This document shows positions 44,537-52,755 of a stretch of DNA of 54,197 bases, one piece after another (position 1 is the stretch's first letter; each line of letters starts with the position of its first letter). The DNA lies in assembly GCA_028713535.1 (NCBI GenBank), contig JAQTOC010000006.1, positions 1 to 54,197 on the forward strand, written 5' to 3'. The DNA comes from Candidatus Nanoarchaeia archaeon. Lineage in GTDB: Archaea; Nanobdellota; Nanobdellia; SCGC-AAA011-G17; JACPNG01. Made by a program: the position numbers and the translations under genes. Below the pieces are notes generated by a model that was given only the letters and a program-made list of their open reading frames with translations, ran no database searches and was not told the DNA's origin.

Positions 44537-44593
44537 TTTACCACTCCCTGTATGTATACAATAACACCACTTTAGGTTAATAACAACTTACGG

Positions 44594-44606
44594 ATTATAT
44601 ATAAAC
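44594..44606 (-). promoter_or_regulatory. TATA box of the 44536 surface operon
   Basis: Minus-strand GTTTATATATAAT, about 60 bases before the ATG, giving a leader of about 35 bases with a GGGAGTGG ribosome binding site. Confidence 0.55.
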
Positions 44607-44671
44607 ATTTATGCAACTAAATAGACATTATTGTAAATTATATTATAGAATCATACTAATTAATAATAAAT

Positions 44672-44698
44672 AAAAAAAGAGGAGGTTTAGATTACCTC
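44672..44698 (-). terminator. Hairpin terminator of the beta-helix gene
   Basis: Minus-strand GAGGT-loop-ACCTC stem (five bases) with the TAA stop in the loop, then CTC and a run of seven U (44672-44678). Confidence 0.5.
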
Positions 44699-47398
44699 AA
44701 AACTAATTGGTCCGTACATCGCTGTGTTGCCAGCAGGGTCTACCGCCTTGAATTCAACTTCATGGTTTCCGTCCTTGAAGTTTACAAGTTTATCATATGC
44801 TGTTGCCTTTGAAGCAATTCTTGTCCATCTAGGTGTTCTTGCTTTACCGTCCTTGTAATAAATGTCTGAAGCTTCATTGGTTGCTATGCTGAACTGGACC
44901 TTGTTGCTGTAAACTTTTCCATTCTGAGGTGAGCTTACAGACATTAATGGGGCAATCGTGTCTATGTTTGCAGTTGCTTTCTTAGACACTGCCTTAAATC
45001 CAGCTATATCCGTAATCTCAAATGTGAAGTTTACCTCTCCCTGTCCTATGTTATTAACATCAAAGATGCATATCTGGTTTTTTCCTCCAGGGCAGTCTGT
45101 TTTAGTCTCAGTTTTAATAACTCCGTCTTGCTCATATGTAAGTTTTACATCAACAGGGTTTTCTTCTGTGTATCTTACTTTAAACAAGCCGTCTCCAAAT
45201 CCTTTCTTAGGTTCTACCTGCGATATTTTTGGTTTTACTGAGTCTATGAAGAATGAAACTTCTTCAGTTGTATTTGATCCAGCGTAGTTTGTTGCCATTA
45301 TCTTTAATATGTGGCTTCCTTCCTTGAATGTTTTTGTTTTGTTGTATTCTATACAGTTCTTGCACAATAACTTGTATTTTCCGTCTATGCCATCATCCAT
45401 GTATTCAAGTTTTGCAACCTGCTCGCTTAGAAGAATGTCAATTGATTGTCTCTTGCTGTTTAATGTCCCTTCTTCTGGGCTGAAAATAGTTATGGTTGTT
45501 GATGTTGGATCTATTGTAAATGTCCATTCTTTTACTGCTTCATTTCCTGCATAATCTTTTGCTCTTATTTCTACAGTATGTAATCCTGCAGTCAAGCTAG
45601 CTACATAATCAATCTTTTTTGATAAGCTGTTATATGTGTGATCAACTAAAATATTATCAACTTTCATTGTTATTGTTGAAATATCTAGCTGTGAGTCTGT
45701 CTGGTATGGCTCTTTTATTGTAGCAGAGATTATTGGCTGTAAGCTTGATATCAATGACTCTTCTCCAGGATTTACGTTTGTTATCTCTGGTGCTCGTTGG
45801 TCAACATATATCTGTATATTCTGTTCTTCTTCTCCACTGCAAACATCAGACCACCAAGTTAATTCTAACAAACCATCTCCATCGTTAGGTGCATCTTCTA
45901 ATCCAAATGGCACTGTATAAATATGCTCTCCAGTTCCATCCCACCTGTATTTTATTAATGGGCTTGGTGTGCTTGGGTTTGTCAATGTGAGAGTTATGTT
46001 TGTTGTATACCATCCTTCATCTGGTAACTCAGGAGTTATTGTTAAGTCTGTAATATAATTCACAGTAAATGTTTGTTCCTCTCCTTCATCTAAATGTTCT
46101 TCACAATCTTCAACAACAAATTTCCAATGTACTGTATCTCCTCCAATTAAATCAGAACCTGGGATTGTTGCAACATATACTCCAGCATGTTTGGTTGCAG
46201 TATACTCCTCTGAGTTTGCTTCTAACCATACTGAAGGATTTGGACATGAAGATGAATTTGATGAAATTGTTGCATTAAATTCAACATCTTCATTTTCTAA
46301 AACACAACTATCTCCTATAAATTGTTGATCAATGCAGATTCCTAACCAAGGAGTGTAATCTACATCACCAACAATATTACCAACAGCCGGACCATCGCAT
46401 TTTCCCCAGTAATTATTCTCTGCATTTAGAACAGAAGCACCTGTCCAGTTTAAAGGATTAGCAATGTTTTCAAAAGAGTTGTAGTTGATTACTGCTGATC
46501 CAGTATTTTTCTCAAAGCTTATTGATGTTCCTAAGTTATGCAGATTGTTGTTTGTTATATCTGCTGATGATGTGTCTGTTATTGAATATGTCGATGTAAT
46601 TACAATTCCTGTATCGCAATCATAAATTTCGTTGTCATGGATATTTGCATACGAAGCACCGTTATCTGGATAACTTCCATAATAAGAACTTACAAATATT
46701 CCAGGAGAATCCCATTCTGGTGTTCCTGAAGCTAGAGCATCATGTAGGTCATTTTCATAAATTTCTACATTAGAGCCAGTCCATAAGTTAACTAAGTTTT
46801 GAACTCTGTTAACCCCATCAACATGATCTCCAATTATTTCGTTTCTATATACTTTTCCGCTAGAATGCACATATCTAATTCCTCTTTTATGGAATGAAGA
46901 AATTACGCAATCATAAATATCAACATTTGTAGAGTCTTCAATATTAATTCCATTTGCACCATTTACCCACACATTTTTAATAATAGAATTTTTTATTTCT
47001 ATGTTATTGGAATTCTTAATTAAGATGCCATGTTCAAAATTATTCTCCCCCACACCAGAGCCATGTCCGTTAACTTCAACATTGTCTACTGTAACACCGT
47101 TAGCTCCGTCAATTTTTATTATAAAATTATTTGCTCCTCCAGTAATAACTGGTCTTTCCCCAGCACCAATTAAATTAATATTATCAGTTATGATAACTTG
47201 TTCATTATAAGTTCCTGCTGCAACACTTACTGTGTCTCCATTGTTAGAATTATTTACCGCTGCCTGAATTGTACAGTATGGCAATCCAGTTGTATCATCA
47301 CAACCGGGCGCATTATTAACCTCTAATGTACCTGCAAAAACAAAACTTAAAGACGTAACAAAAAGTAATAAAACAATTAAAAAAATATTTTTTTTCAT
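44687..47398 (-). CDS. Secreted right-handed beta-helix protein with Ig-like C-terminal domains
   Basis: 903 residues. Signal peptide ending FVFAG; residues about 25-340 form a parallel beta-helix (YCTIQAAVNNSNNGDTVSVA, then short turns rich in Asn such as NSNNIEIKNSIIKN and NITNNNLHNLG); from about 360 come Ig/FnIII-like domains, two with VEIRAKDYAGNEAV and VEFKAVDPAGNTAMY ends. Beta-helix surface proteins often bind or cut polysaccharides; no catalytic residues can be named. The last domain is related to the end of the 47437-48558 protein. It follows that gene by 38 bases with GGAGG before the ATG, so they form one operon. Confidence 0.82.
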   Translation of the reverse strand: MKKNIFLIVLLLFVTSLSFVFAGTLEVNNAPGCDDTTGLPYCTIQAAVNNSNNGDTVSVAAGTYNEQVIITDNINLIGAGERPVITGGANNFIIKIDGANGVTVDNVEVNGHGSGVGENNFEHGILIKNSNNIEIKNSIIKNVWVNGANGINIEDSTNVDIYDCVISSFHKRGIRYVHSSGKVYRNEIIGDHVDGVNRVQNLVNLWTGSNVEIYENDLHDALASGTPEWDSPGIFVSSYYGSYPDNGASYANIHDNEIYDCDTGIVITSTYSITDTSSADITNNNLHNLGTSISFEKNTGSAVINYNSFENIANPLNWTGASVLNAENNYWGKCDGPAVGNIVGDVDYTPWLGICIDQQFIGDSCVLENEDVEFNATISSNSSSCPNPSVWLEANSEEYTATKHAGVYVATIPGSDLIGGDTVHWKFVVEDCEEHLDEGEEQTFTVNYITDLTITPELPDEGWYTTNITLTLTNPSTPSPLIKYRWDGTGEHIYTVPFGLEDAPNDGDGLLELTWWSDVCSGEEEQNIQIYVDQRAPEITNVNPGEESLISSLQPIISATIKEPYQTDSQLDISTITMKVDNILVDHTYNSLSKKIDYVASLTAGLHTVEIRAKDYAGNEAVKEWTFTIDPTSTTITIFSPEEGTLNSKRQSIDILLSEQVAKLEYMDDGIDGKYKLLCKNCIEYNKTKTFKEGSHILKIMATNYAGSNTTEEVSFFIDSVKPKISQVEPKKGFGDGLFKVRYTEENPVDVKLTYEQDGVIKTETKTDCPGGKNQICIFDVNNIGQGEVNFTFEITDIAGFKAVSKKATANIDTIAPLMSVSSPQNGKVYSNKVQFSIATNEASDIYYKDGKARTPRWTRIASKATAYDKLVNFKDGNHEVEFKAVDPAGNTAMYGPISFEVI

Positions 47399-47431
47399 TT
47401 TCTTTGGGCCTCCTTGTTTGTAAACCCACCA

Positions 47432-47447
47432 TAAGCTTAGTAGCTTA
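47432..47447 (-). other. Intergenic hairpin at the stop of the 373-residue gene
   Basis: TAAGCT/AGCTTA inverted repeat with a four-base loop spanning the TAA stop, with no U-run after it. It may slow processing or tune expression of the downstream beta-helix gene. Confidence 0.4.
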
Positions 47448-48558
47448 CAGTGAAGTCAACATTAATTGGAACAAAGTTTCCAGCCGGATCTGTTGCCTTA
47501 ATATCTACATTATGTGTCCCATTGCTGAAACTCTTTGTTTTGCTGTATTCCGTACACTTGCTGCACAGGCTCTTCCAAACAGGTATCTTGGCAGTATTGT
47601 CTCTGTATTGTAACTTTATAATCTCGCTTGATTTTATGTCAAACAAGACATATCTGCTGTTGTAAACTTCGTTTGTAGGTTTGTTTACAGTTAGTGTAGG
47701 GGGTGTTATATCTACCTTTACAGTAACAGGCATTTTTAATGAAACCTCTGTTACAAGGTCTTTTAGTTTGAAGTCATAATTAATTTCCTGTCCATCATAC
47801 TGATCTACATCAACACTTAATGTGCATGAAGCTGTCTTTGATGTTGAAGGGCAGTCTGTTCTAGTTAATTTTTTCTCACCATTTATATATAGTGAAACTT
47901 CCTTTAAATTCTCTTCTGTGTACTCAACTGTGAACTCTCCAGTTGTATAAGTTCCTTTCTTAGGGTATGTTTTCTTTATTTTAGGTATTTTTGAATCAAC
48001 AAACAAAGTTACTGTTTTATTTCCTTCATTTCCGTTTTTGTCTGTTGCAAATAATGTTATGCTGTTAAATCCTTCTTTCAGGCTTATTTTTTTGATGTAT
48101 GTTTTTCTCTCAGAGAAAACTCTGGTTCGTTTTCCTTCTCCGTATATATTGTCAGTATAGTATACGTCTCCAATTTCATCTAATGAAATATCAAATGAAA
48201 CTGATTTTGAAGTGTAAATATTACCTTCAGTAGGAGTATTTAATGTGATTATAGGTGCTTGTTGGTCAAGGCTTGATGAACTTCCAGGAGTGCACGTGCC
48301 ATCCTGATTGCATAAGTATTGTGCACCTCCATTGTAGCATTTCCTTATTGGGTCATATTCTTTCATGCATATTGGTCCGCAGTCATGATCATTTTTACAT
48401 TCACAGAAATCCCATTTTTCACATCTATTGTAAGTTACTAATGGATTACAAAAAGAAAATGTTTCACCATCTGCAAAGCAGACAAAAGAATCAGCATTTA
48501 TTGCTGGTATTATAGATAATGTTAGTAAGATTATGAATATTACTGTTGTTTTTTTCAT
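47437..48558 (-). CDS. Secreted Ig-like domain protein
   Basis: 373 residues. Signal peptide ending PAINA; a Cys-rich stretch (VTYNRCEKWDFCECKNDHDC, about residues 45-95), then three Ig-like domains each ending in a PxGN-type turn (KNGNEGNKTVTLFVDS; DPAGNFVPINVDFTV). The last two domains parallel those of the 44687-47398 protein (KLQYRDNTAKIPVWKSLC against DIYYKDGKARTPRWTRIA). No membrane anchor. First gene of the pair; AAGGAGAAC ribosome binding site. Confidence 0.8.
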   Translation of the reverse strand: MKKTTVIFIILLTLSIIPAINADSFVCFADGETFSFCNPLVTYNRCEKWDFCECKNDHDCGPICMKEYDPIRKCYNGGAQYLCNQDGTCTPGSSSSLDQQAPIITLNTPTEGNIYTSKSVSFDISLDEIGDVYYTDNIYGEGKRTRVFSERKTYIKKISLKEGFNSITLFATDKNGNEGNKTVTLFVDSKIPKIKKTYPKKGTYTTGEFTVEYTEENLKEVSLYINGEKKLTRTDCPSTSKTASCTLSVDVDQYDGQEINYDFKLKDLVTEVSLKMPVTVKVDITPPTLTVNKPTNEVYNSRYVLFDIKSSEIIKLQYRDNTAKIPVWKSLCSKCTEYSKTKSFSNGTHNVDIKATDPAGNFVPINVDFTVSY

Positions 48559-48617
48559 TTTTTATAGTTCTCCTTTTGCACCACCTCTTCTCTTTTTTTG
48601 TTGATTATAAAATAAAT

Positions 48618-48639
48618 AAAAAAAGGAAAAAAATTCCTT
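48618..48639 (-). terminator. Hairpin terminator of the 48643 gene
   Basis: Minus-strand AAGGAA-TTTTT-TTCCTT stem followed by a run of seven U (48618-48624), about four bases past the stop. Confidence 0.55.
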
Positions 48640-48642
48640 AAT

Positions 48643-49710
48643 TTATATTGCTTCACCCCAGAAGTAAATACTTCCAGTATCGAAGTCACCGTTGCATGGC
48701 TCTGGTAGCATTAATCTGAATGTTAATGACATTTCAGCGCCTGGTGCTAGGATGTTTCCAGCGAAGTAGTTTCCGTCATCTACATCTAAGTGAACTGGGC
48801 CTCTTATGATTTCTGCATCATTGTATAAGGTTGTACTGAATGAGTTACCGTATTCAATGTCTACATAACCTTCAGCATCGTGTCCCCAGCTGTCTGCTGT
48901 GCTGTAAGCACCGTTTACTGCGTAGTAATCAAAGCTGTCTAAGGATAGCTGGTTTGTAGTTGGGCACATTGCACCACTTGAACTTGAGTCGTAAAAGTCA
49001 GTTCCTGTGATAAACATATCCAACATTACTCCAGATCCTGCATCAGCATCGTTTCCAACCAATAAAGTTGGTGAGTAAGCTGCAGTTCCAGGTCTTACGT
49101 TTGCGAAGCCTAGGTCTCCCTCAACGCTCAATGCGATTGTTGGGTTGAAGAACCAGTATTCGTTTTCATCAACTGTGTTCTGTAATCCATCCAAGTCAGT
49201 AACTTCTGCTGTTACCCAGTATTCACCGTACATTGATTCCTGAGTTTCAACTGTTAAGGTACATGTGTAGTACTTCATTACCAATGGGTTGAAGTCCTCA
49301 GCACCAAGTACTTCTTCACCAATTCTTGCGTTACAGGATGGATCAATTCCAGTCTCTGTACTTGGGACACAGTTTACTTCTATGTCGTTTCCAACACCCT
49401 GTGAGCTTCCAATTGTCATGTAAACGTCTTCAATCTTGTTGATTCCGTTTTTATCCATGACTAATACGTCATATGCAATCTGCTCTCCTTCGAAAGCGTA
49501 GTTCTGTGTTCTTTCGAAAAGTTCGGTATCGTCAACTTTTCCTTCTTCAACATTGTCGTCTAATACTACTCTAGAATCGCACATCCAGATTTCTGGAACA
49601 AAATCTTCGGTTTCGATTTCAACGCCGATTCCAGTTCCAACGCTGTTTGCTGTTGCAAATGATACTGCTACCATAAGAACAACAGCCAAAACTGCAATTA
49701 GTTTTTTCAT
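48643..49710 (-). CDS. Secreted surface protein, probably abundant
   Basis: 355 residues from the ATG at 49710. Signal peptide KKLIAVLAVVLMVAVSFATA; the rest is acidic, beta-rich, with six Cys (EIWMCDSRVVLDD; KYYTCTLTVETQ), and no membrane anchor. An AGGAGG ribosome binding site sits eight bases before the ATG. The open frame continues 50 codons upstream, but that stretch is a structured leader and the signal peptide fixes the start. Codons are GC-richer than most neighbours, and the strong ribosome site and terminator suggest high expression. Role unknown; a main surface or S-layer component is a fair guess. Confidence 0.78.
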   Translation of the reverse strand: MKKLIAVLAVVLMVAVSFATANSVGTGIGVEIETEDFVPEIWMCDSRVVLDDNVEEGKVDDTELFERTQNYAFEGEQIAYDVLVMDKNGINKIEDVYMTIGSSQGVGNDIEVNCVPSTETGIDPSCNARIGEEVLGAEDFNPLVMKYYTCTLTVETQESMYGEYWVTAEVTDLDGLQNTVDENEYWFFNPTIALSVEGDLGFANVRPGTAAYSPTLLVGNDADAGSGVMLDMFITGTDFYDSSSSGAMCPTTNQLSLDSFDYYAVNGAYSTADSWGHDAEGYVDIEYGNSFSTTLYNDAEIIRGPVHLDVDDGNYFAGNILAPGAEMSLTFRLMLPEPCNGDFDTGSIYFWGEAI

Positions 49711-49746
49711 TTTGTATTGTCCTCCTTGTTTTATCATCTCTTTTTT

Positions 49747-49808
49747 ACCCAACATAGGTTGATGTTGGCTTTGCGCAAATCCAACTTTGCGAATTTGCAA
49801 TGTTGGGT
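49747..49808 (-). promoter_or_regulatory. Structured leader with mutually exclusive hairpins
   Basis: On the minus strand ACCCAACAT (49800-49808) can pair with ATGTTGGGT (49747-49755), closing a loop that holds GCAAAT/ATTTGC (inner stem). Alternatively the middle CCAACAT (49762-49768) pairs with ATGTTGG, loop CAACCT. The two forms compete for the same 3' strand, as in switch RNAs. It lies about 25 bases upstream of the ribosome binding site. Confidence 0.5.
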
Positions 49809-49860
49809 CTTTCTTCAAGACCTTATTTCTAATTCTCTGTGATCCAATTTTAGTCATCAC

Positions 49861-50213
49861 TCTTAAATTAATGAATCATAAAATCACGTGTTTTTTATTT
49901 AAGCATTATTCAGAAACTAAATAGATGTTACAAAACAGAAATAGCCCAAAAATTCCTTTACTATAACTCAGTGCGTAAAACAAAGAAAAACAAAAAAATT
50001 CTTAATTGTTCCGTCGATAAAATCAAGTGCTCAAACTAACATAAAAATGTTGTTATGTATAAGCCAGAACTAATATGTTTTTAAGCAAAAGTATCATCGG
50101 AATTTAGTAGTGATTTTTTTTCACTTGAAGATTACAACCCATCCAAAGTAACTCGAAAATACAAGGAAAGTTTAATGTGCATAATTTTAAATAAAACAAA
50201 TCCTTTATGAATT
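49861..50213. other. Intergenic stretch with no clear gene
   Basis: 353 bases. Holds the likely promoter of the 49710 gene (TATA-like GCTTAAATAAAA on the minus strand, 49893-49904, predicting a leader of about 160 bases) and a TTTAAATAAAAC element at 50186-50197 before the 50214 frame. A short plus-strand frame near 50120-50210 (start LEDYNPSKVTRKYKESL) may be a gene remnant. Nothing else was recognised. Confidence 0.5.
49893..49904 (-). promoter_or_regulatory. TATA box of the 49710 gene
   Basis: Minus-strand GCTTAAATAAAA. Transcription would start near 49872, giving an unusually long leader for this genome, about 160 bases. Confidence 0.5.
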
Positions 50214-50376
50214 ATGGAAATAGAATACAAAAAAAAACAAGATAGTATTTGCCAAAGAATTAAATAATCTGGCCAAATACTTGTATAACTTATTTAAAGA
50301 CAAACTTGATATGAATTTATTGGATTCATTTAACCAAAAACTTGAAATAGGAGAACGGTTTAAATATCTAAGATGA
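50214..50376 (+). pseudogene. Small gene broken by a frameshift in an A run
   Basis: From ATG at 50214 the frame stops after 17 codons. If the run of nine A (50229-50237) had eight, the frame would read MEIEYKKNKIVFAKELNN and go on for 53 residues to GERFKYLR, ending in a TGA that overlaps the next ATG by four bases. The coherent coding after the shift and the ATGA overlap show a real gene. The start resembles N-termini of archaeal nucleotidyltransferase-like proteins that pair with small partner proteins (from memory). It may be a sequencing error, a decayed gene or a frameshift read at low level. Confidence 0.6.
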
Positions 50377-50525
50377 AGCTTCCCAAAATAGACCTAGAGG
50401 AACTTAACAAACAAAAAGAAAAAAATTTTGAAGAGAGATTAAAATTTATTGATCGTTATGCTGAATGGGTTAAAAAAACCCCAAACAAAGTATGGAGTTC
50501 TCAGCAAAAAGAGCTTATTGATTAA
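50373..50525 (+). CDS. 50-residue protein, partner of the frameshifted gene
   Basis: 50 residues, helical and charged: LPKIDLEELNKQKEKNFEER, then FIDRYAEWVKKTPNKVWSSQ ending QKELID. The FIDxYxEWxKKTPNxxWSxQ pattern recalls short archaeal proteins found beside nucleotidyltransferase genes, possibly toxin-antitoxin related (from memory). It starts inside the stop of the upstream frame, so is translationally coupled to it. Its TAA is three bases from the convergent phosphoesterase gene. Confidence 0.65.
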   Translation: MKLPKIDLEELNKQKEKNFEERLKFIDRYAEWVKKTPNKVWSSQQKELID

Positions 50526-50528
50526 GTA

Positions 50529-51230
50529 TCATATCTTTTCAAGTTTTAAGCTATCCAGGTTTTTAAACCTGTAAATTTTGTTCTCCACAACAAAAACCTC
50601 AAAATCAGAAACATTTTTTCTTAAAAAAGGAGACAATGATTTTTCTCTTGTAACATCTGTCCCTGGAAAAATAAAATTAAATGAAGGCATGACTATCAAT
50701 GTTGAACCCTCAAATTTGCCTTTTAGGAAAGCCTTGTATTTTTCATCAGGTCTTTCAGGAAATGAAACGCACGGATGCTCATGCCCGATAACCAAAACCC
50801 TGTTTAATATCCCCGGAATAATGTGGCCATGGGTTATTGTAATGTCATTTATGTCATACTTATCCACAATCTTGATGTTTTTCTTCCCAGCTATCGGCCC
50901 AAGAATATTGTCGTGATTCCCCCTTACAAGAATAACTTCCTTGTCACCAATCAATTCAAGTAGATCCATGACCTGTTTCCACTCGCTGTTGCTTATCTCC
51001 CCAAACTCATGCTTCAAGTCCCCATTAATGATTATTCTTTTTACCTCAACCTTGTCAAGGATCTTTTTTAATCTTGAAACAATGTCCTCGTACTGGTTGA
51101 ACGGAATTAAGTACCCCTGTTTTTTTAATAATTCTTCATATCCTAGATGCAGATCACAGATTACCAGTGTTTTCTGCTCTTCTATGTAAAGTGATAAATC
51201 CACGATCTTGATCCCTTTTTCAATTTTCAC
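50529..51230 (-). CDS. Archaeal metallophosphoesterase (COG1407/SbcD-related)
   Basis: 233 residues, starting GTG at 51230. Calcineurin-like motifs in order: CDLHLGYEE, IINGDLKHEFG, VRGNHDN, ITHGHIIPG and VIGHEHP. This subgroup is often found in archaea beside a helicase or in DNA-repair settings; none of these is nearby here. It hydrolyses phosphodiesters with a two-metal site; the substrate is unknown. A TATA-like TCTATTTAAGTT at about 51250-51262 lies upstream. Confidence 0.9.
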   Translation of the reverse strand: MKIEKGIKIVDLSLYIEEQKTLVICDLHLGYEELLKKQGYLIPFNQYEDIVSRLKKILDKVEVKRIIINGDLKHEFGEISNSEWKQVMDLLELIGDKEVILVRGNHDNILGPIAGKKNIKIVDKYDINDITITHGHIIPGILNRVLVIGHEHPCVSFPERPDEKYKAFLKGKFEGSTLIVMPSFNFIFPGTDVTREKSLSPFLRKNVSDFEVFVVENKIYRFKNLDSLKLEKI

Positions 51231-51291
51231 AATATTTTATTCTTGATTAAACTTAAATAGATTATTATATGGATATATATACTATAATATT

Positions 51292-51320
51292 AAAAAAAGG
51301 TCAACAAAAATTGTTGACCT
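51292..51320 (-). terminator. Perfect hairpin plus U7 terminator
   Basis: Minus-strand AGGTCAACAA-TTT-TTGTTGACCT, a perfect ten-base stem with a three-base loop, directly followed by a run of seven U. It stands 32 bases past the stop of the three-gene cassette and has the form of a bacterial intrinsic terminator. Confidence 0.8.
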
Positions 51321-51352
51321 GGAACGTATTTTGATGTTTCCAGCAGCTCGTT

Positions 51353-51586
51353 TTACAGCTCTTTCCTCTTATTGGAGTTGCATAGATGATGTATCATGTA
51401 TCTTACCTTTGTTGCAGTTTTTTCATCTAAGAGAGAAGCTAGGTCTTTCAAATCAATTGTTGCTTTTGATCCGCCATCGCTGCTTGTGATGGTAACCGTC
51501 TGAGGAGGAAACTTGTCAGTGACGTTTGTCTCGATTTTAAATTTGCTATCATCAGATTTTATCAAGCAAACCTTTTTTGATCCCAT
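51353..51586 (-). CDS. Small protein of unknown function, cassette gene 3
   Basis: 77 residues from the ATG at 51586: GSKKVCLIKSDDSKFKIETN, later TVTITSSDGGSKATIDLKDL, ending HHLCNSNKRKEL. The upstream ATG at 51601 is in frame, but GGGAGGG lies between the two ATGs and six bases before the second, so the later one is preferred. It overlaps the end of cassette gene 2 by one to two codons. No family recognised. Confidence 0.6.
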   Translation of the reverse strand: MGSKKVCLIKSDDSKFKIETNVTDKFPPQTVTITSSDGGSKATIDLKDLASLLDEKTATKVRYMIHHLCNSNKRKEL

Positions 51587-51587
51587 G

Positions 51588-52226
51588 TCAGACCCTCCCA
51601 TCTACGCATTCATCAAACCTTCTGCAGAAATCTTTTACAGTTACATTTAAGCAATCGTGAAGGTAGTTAATCGAGTTAAATGGATATTGGGAACTCTTCC
51701 CTTTTTTTGTCGGGCAGGTAATAATTATTTTTCCATTTCCGCCCCTTCTTATGCTTACGCTTAAAGACTCTTCGTTTTGAATTGGATCAAGTTCTTTTCT
51801 GCATTCGACAAAGCGTTCCTTGTCTATATCAAGTAAACTCTTGATTGCTTTGGTCAGGGGTTCCTGACTTTTCTTTTCCCATTCTCTTTCTTCTTGTTTC
51901 TGATATAACTTGCTTATCTCGCCCCGGAGTTTTTGTGCATTGCCATTCTTGCGGGAAGGCAGTCCGTTCTCAAATGTTTCAGTTAAAAGAAAATAATAAG
52001 GGGCTGATTTGCCTATTTTAAAATTGATTGTAAGACATAATACAATATCTTCTCCGGCCTTACATGCTTCCAGAGTGTACCAACAGCCTATTGTTTTTAA
52101 GGTGCCGTACATTTCCGCAAGCTGTATGCACATCTCTTCGTATTGAGTTGCGACTTTGAACAATATTTCTGCCAACTTCTCAGCAGATATTGTTTTTTTC
52201 TTTAATTTTCCAGTAAGGTTAGTCAT
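51588..52226 (-). CDS. Protein of unknown function, cassette gene 2
   Basis: 212 residues, mixed helix and strand: helical start (KTISAEKLAEILFKVATQYEEM), a beta segment with GCWYTLEACKAGEDIVLCL, a helical middle (GEISKLYQKQEEREWEKKSQ) and a Cys-containing end (DCLNVTVKDFCRRFDECVDG). A ribosome binding site GGATGA precedes the ATG. It lies four bases after gene 1 of the cassette. Base composition is richer in G and C than its surroundings. Confidence 0.62.
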   Translation of the reverse strand: MTNLTGKLKKKTISAEKLAEILFKVATQYEEMCIQLAEMYGTLKTIGCWYTLEACKAGEDIVLCLTINFKIGKSAPYYFLLTETFENGLPSRKNGNAQKLRGEISKLYQKQEEREWEKKSQEPLTKAIKSLLDIDKERFVECRKELDPIQNEESLSVSIRRGGNGKIIITCPTKKGKSSQYPFNSINYLHDCLNVTVKDFCRRFDECVDGRV

Positions 52227-52230
52227 CGAT

Positions 52231-52755
52231 TCATCCTTTCCTTATGTTTAGTTCTTGTTTTTTTAACCGAGTCTTTACTTTTTCCAGATTTTCAAAGATG
52301 ATATCTCTCTTTTCAAAAATTTCCGTGAGAGAACCGTAATCGCATTTGATTTGTTCAAGGAGTTTTTCATCATCATATTTATCAGTCGATTTTTTTAAGG
52401 CATCTTCAACTTCAGATACTCCAGCAGGAGAAGCGTATTTTTTGATAGTTATCTCAGCACTCTGAGGTATTCCCTCAGTATAATCAATAGTTAACACACG
52501 TATTGATTTTGTATTGTCCAAAGCATTCCCTGCGCAGGCCATAATCTGGGTAGTTCCTGGTTTACCCGATTTTGTGATGTGTGGGGGGCCGTCATCTAGC
52601 AGATCCTTAAAGCCATCCTCAGACAGGTTAAGCACCCGATTCCCTGCATCAACAATAGTAATGATGCCTACATCCAGACCGTCAAAAAATATGACCAAGC
52701 CATATTTTCTTCTGCTTCTGAATATAGGTTTTATCTCGCATATTTTCCTGCCCAT
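52231..52755 (-). CDS. Protein of unknown function, cassette gene 1
   Basis: 174 residues. Beta-rich first half (RRKYGLVIFFDGLDVGIITI; SIRVLTIDYTEGIPQSAEITI) and a helical C-terminal part (FEKRDIIFENLEKVKTRLKK). AGGAGA ribosome binding site seven bases before the ATG. The three cassette genes, their own ribosome sites and the hairpin terminator suggest a module acquired as one piece. Function unknown. Confidence 0.62.
   Translation of the reverse strand: MGRKICEIKPIFRSRRKYGLVIFFDGLDVGIITIVDAGNRVLNLSEDGFKDLLDDGPPHITKSGKPGTTQIMACAGNALDNTKSIRVLTIDYTEGIPQSAEITIKKYASPAGVSEVEDALKKSTDKYDDEKLLEQIKCDYGSLTEIFEKRDIIFENLEKVKTRLKKQELNIRKG

Noticed and set aside
49711-49860. 50-codon N-terminal extension of the secreted protein at 48643-49710
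   Set aside because: It would bury a clear signal peptide and overlap the inverted repeats; AGGAGG stands just before the inner ATG.
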